Made by a program: the position numbers and the translations under genes. The notes beneath the pieces were generated by a model. It did not search any database and had not been told where the DNA came from. It worked only from the letters and a program-made list of their open reading frames with translations. DNA of 60,000 bases from NCBI RefSeq assembly GCF_910592395.1, contig NC_088311.1, positions 11,226,501 through 11,286,500 of the forward strand, given 5' to 3'. The first letter of the stretch is position 1, and the number at the start of each line of letters is the position of its first letter. This DNA comes from Lineus longissimus. Its lineage: Eukaryota > Nemertea > Pilidiophora > Heteronemertea > Lineidae. Positions 56,554 to 60,000 of this stretch are shown here, in pieces.

Positions 56554-57357
56554 TACGGAAGCGTATTAGTGCCAAGTAAAAAAAAGTTGTTGGTATTAAT
56601 GAAGAATTTTTTTTAATCACCTACGTACGAGATAGTATCACGTAATGACGCGATAATTCGCACCATTGCGTACCTACGTGATACTAACGCGTAATTACTA
56701 GATAACTATCACGTTAATACGCGATAACTAACGCGTAATTACGATTTAACTAACGCGTTATTATTACGCGATAACTAACACGTTATTACGCGATAACTAA
56801 CACGTAATTACGAGATGACTAACACGTTATTACGCGATAACTAACACGTAATAACGCGATAATTCACGCTACTGCGTACGTACGTGATACTAACGCGTAA
56901 TAGCGAGATAACTATCACGTTATTACGCGATAACTAACGCGTAATTACGAGATAACTAACGCGTTATTACGCGATAACTAACACGTTATTACGCGATAAC
57001 TATCACGTTATTACGCGATAACTTATTACGTGATAGTTTTCTCGTAATAACGTGATAGTTATCTCGTAATTACGCGTTAGTATCACGTACTTACGCAATA
57101 GCGCGAATTATCGCGTTAAAACGTGATACTAGGGAGATTAAGATCGGTCCCGACTCCGAGAACGAGAACGAGGTGATTCGATTTTTGTGCGTGACGTCAT
57201 CATTTTCAGTGGGGTTTGCGATCTCGGACGTGAAAACGACTTGAGGCCGTCGAAGTCGTAAGTGCTTTCCGAGTTTGTACGTACGTGATAATTTTATTTT
57301 ATTTTTTCATTTATGCCAGACAATTTTTTTTTCACTTGGCACTAATACGCTTCCGTA
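56554..57357. mobile_element. TA-flanked element filled with self-complementary 22-bp repeats
   Basis: The terminal repeats CGGAAGCGTATTAGTGCCAAGT (56556) and its exact complement (ending 57355) abut TA on both sides. The interior 56640-57115 is an array of ACGCGATAACTAACACGTTATT-type units (period about 22 bp). Many units are complements of their neighbours, and from about 57008 the array reads in reverse. No ORF. Confidence 0.8.
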
Positions 57358-59359
57358 CATTTATGTTTGGCTGGGAATTCCCGCCAAGAATTGCTCCGTT
57401 GAGGCTGCCAGATCACATTATCGTACAGTCAATATTGAATGAACCATTCCAACAGAAGAAAAAAAGTGAAATTGCTAATGATGAGTTCGTGCTTTATTGA
57501 TCATGTTGGGGGCAAAATCAACGGAACGGAATCAACGGAACCAAAGCCATTGTTATGATTTGTCACTGTGAAGAACAACCATAATAGCGGTCATTGAGGA
57601 AGGAATGAAGAAAAGTAGGTTGTCGTCTTGCCCATCCAGTTGTTGCCTACCTTCGGACACACAATGGGTATGATTATGAGGGAGGATTTGAAGGGGGGGG
57701 GTCGCTTTTAAACCTCATTTGTGGGTCTCAGATAAGGGAGTTTTCGAATGACTGCAACTTCTCCAAATAAAGGCTTTTAGCAGAACCATCTTTTCCACAG
57801 TCCCCAAGACACGGATTACGGACGTTCTTACGCCATTGATGGTCAAACCACACCCACATACGCCCACACATAGCAAGCAATCCTTAAAAGCCTACGCCGT
57901 TCGTTAACAATTTTGAATTTGCAATTGAATTTAAAAATGTCCAGTTGCCAAACTACATACTAGATATGAATTTCAACATTGCCGTTGTGTAGACTGATAT
58001 ATAAATACACGTACTATGAATACCAAGTTTAAACAAATTTGTTGTTACAATAACTGCACTACGGCATTATGTATTAGTGGATTTCTATTTAACTGGACCA
58101 CAAGTAATTACGAACGGCGTACCCCTTTAATAGAGAATAGAAAAGAAAACGATTGAAGATTGAAGATTTTTTTTATTGAAATAATTCTGTGAATGGAACA
58201 AATGCAACCTAACAGAATAAACACAACCCAACAGAACAAGCTAAAAGTGTTTTTAAAAGCAAAATTCGATAAATATTTCAATAAAAATTTGTGAACTTGT
58301 GACTATCGATCGATGAGAACTGTTCTGCAAGTGATCTTAAAATATTATTTTTAAAGTTTTTAAATCACCTATGGACAAGGCTGTTCCATTTGGCTCCGTT
58401 CTGTAAAACATAGTTTGGGTCCGGCCGTTTCGTTCCGTTCCGTTCCGCAAAATACCGGTAGCCTGTTCCCTAAACAAAGAGAGGAAACACAAAATCCCCC
58501 CCCCCCCCACATTGATAAAACACCGTGACGACCCGTGACGTGCAAGGCACGATACGATCCTGACAAAGTCAATCGTTTTGAGTCGGGACCTGCAAGATTT
58601 TGTCAGATATGTGCGAAACATTTAGTCCATGAGCTAGCCCAGATATTGGTACCACCAAGGGGGAGATAACAATAATTACAAGCACGTTAATTTTAGTATA
58701 GGTTCATAAAAATCCTAAAACATGGTATAATGTTTCCTTGCCTCATGATCTACATTGACAGTCACCTTCATATTTGTGTCAATATGCGACCAACTAGCGA
58801 CCAGCTGCCAGTGCTCTTCGTTGGCATCGTGTTGCCCGCAATAACCAATAAGCTACAACTAAAAGCAATGGAGACGTTCATTAAAATGCAATTATCATCG
58901 GCTGCATGGTGTGCAGATATAATTATGACATAGAAAACATAGCACAGCAAAAATAAACGGCTTATTTTAAACCTCGCGATGCGGAATGCGAAATCGCGAG
59001 ATGCCAACCTCGGTAAGAGTACCATGCGCCACATGATGTATTGCAAATATGAGAGCTATCCTTGTTTTGATTGGCCCATTGAAATAGACTCCGCTGTGCG
59101 ATGTGTGGAATTTAAGCTGATTTATAGCCTAGTTTCGATGGTTAGACTATCCCGCGCTATTTTTAGGGATGACCAGACGTCCACCAAGCGCATGCCCTGT
59201 GTTATCGGTCAGTCATGTGTATGGTGACTTGGGTAACCGGAAAAACGCCGACCGACCGACCGACCGACCGATCGACCGACCGACTGACCTGCCAACCTAC
59301 CGTCATATGCATCCCTTTCGCTTCTCTATAGCACATGTATCTGTGTAGTGCCCAGCGCA
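57358..59359. other. Intergenic stretch, no gene seen
   Basis: Only short open frames. A C run (58497-58508) and a small TTCCG-repeat patch (58427-58446) are the only notable features. Confidence 0.4.
59248..59290. repeat. (CCGA)n microsatellite
   Basis: About ten CCGA units with two interruptions. Confidence 0.9.
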
Positions 59360-59433
59360 ATGGACGTGATGGAGTCCGACGTGTCTGACAGCAGCATCTC
59401 CAGTCAATTATACCGGGAAAACGAGCCCACGCG
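59360..59433 (+). CDS. Possible first coding exon of an unknown gene
   Basis: ATG 59360 in a good context (GCGCAATGG) opens MDVMESDVSDSSISSQLYRE then NEPTR, and GTAAGG follows at 59434. The acidic/Ser-rich N-terminus is not recognisable. No downstream exon was found within the remaining 560 bases, so this rests on the ATG context and donor alone. Confidence 0.3.
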
Positions 59434-60000
59434 GTAAGGAACTGATAACGATACTCTAAAGATATGCTTTGTCTACATGGTCGGTGGATATTTTCGGGGA
59501 CCACGGAACCAGCCCGAAATTGGCGAAACTTGCCGGCTAAATAACGGAAAGAAACCCTCGTGTTTCTATTTTACAAATCTAACTCTTTTATTAGCACCTT
59601 TAAAAAGTAAAAACAATAGGAGAGCTCCAACAAGTTTAGTGGCGGGAAAGACAAAAAGGGGGTTTGGTTACAAACTACAATCACAGATGGCGACACAGCA
59701 TTAGGCCTAAGATTAAACTAAGAGGTCAATCTCCAACATTCTCCCCACCTTGGAGGGATCCAATATCACTCCAATTTAACCTAGAGGGAAAATATTATAC
59801 TATACATGAAAATCATACTTTCCAAGTGAGAGTTCAATGTAAGCATTACTCAAGAGCAACAAATAACCAACGTCAGAATTAGACAAACGCACTAAGGCAC
59901 CAAAAACCAACAGCTCAAGACTAATCAATAAATCATGCCTACATTAAAGTCTACACCCAGAGCTACTATTATTAGACTGAAAGAAAAGGTTCAAAGGGGT
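59434..60000. other. Window end, nothing recognised
   Basis: Short AT-rich open frames only. The sequence could be intron of the candidate exon before it. Confidence 0.35.

Overview
This is a eukaryotic, almost certainly marine-invertebrate, nuclear window. The evidence is GT-AG introns with consistent phases, a neuropeptide-type GPCR, and a dense, nested population of LINEs, DNA transposons, foldback elements and a Polinton-like remnant. I cannot fix the phylum from sequence alone. No rRNA, tRNA, operon or CRISPR array was seen.

0-13 kb: two paralogous large terminal exons (474-1371 and 10922-11819, + strand). Each encodes a roughly 300-residue protein built as helix/coiled coil, short hydrophobic Gly-Trp segment, helix/coiled coil. 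Both exons are entered in the same codon phase. Between them lie a 2.3 kb Polinton-like remnant (3060-5365) with a broken adenain-type protease, a tandem duplication with a small MITE in one copy, and a foldback element.

13-18 kb: a three-exon rhodopsin-family GPCR on the - strand (18078 to 13141). Splice phases join exactly into about 350 residues with seven membrane segments.

18-36 kb: mostly repeats. These include a palindromic element with perfect 45-bp TIRs split by a (CGT)n-bearing element, fragments of at least three LINEs, and a long Tx1/L1-like LINE (about 30.5-36.0 kb).

36-53 kb: the most interesting locus. It is a phase-consistent type I membrane protein gene on the + strand: signal peptide, Cys-rich domain, CUB domain, Ser/Thr-rich stalk with two duplicated 45-bp mini-exons, one transmembrane exon, and a 411-residue cytoplasmic tail. 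The tail is 16 tandem copies of a 22-residue, two-tyrosine unit encoded by a 66-bp minisatellite. Degenerate copies of the array continue past the stop codon. The introns carry an intact 448-residue pogo-type transposase ORF, a LINE flanked by an 81-bp direct repeat, hairpin MITEs, GGTAC-rich inverted arrays, a mariner fragment and a 2.85 kb palindromic Harbinger-derived element.

53-60 kb: array remnants, a 185-bp duplication, a TA-flanked element filled with self-complementary 22-bp repeats (56554-57357), and one possible first coding exon near 59.4 kb. Other stretches hold nothing I could recognise.
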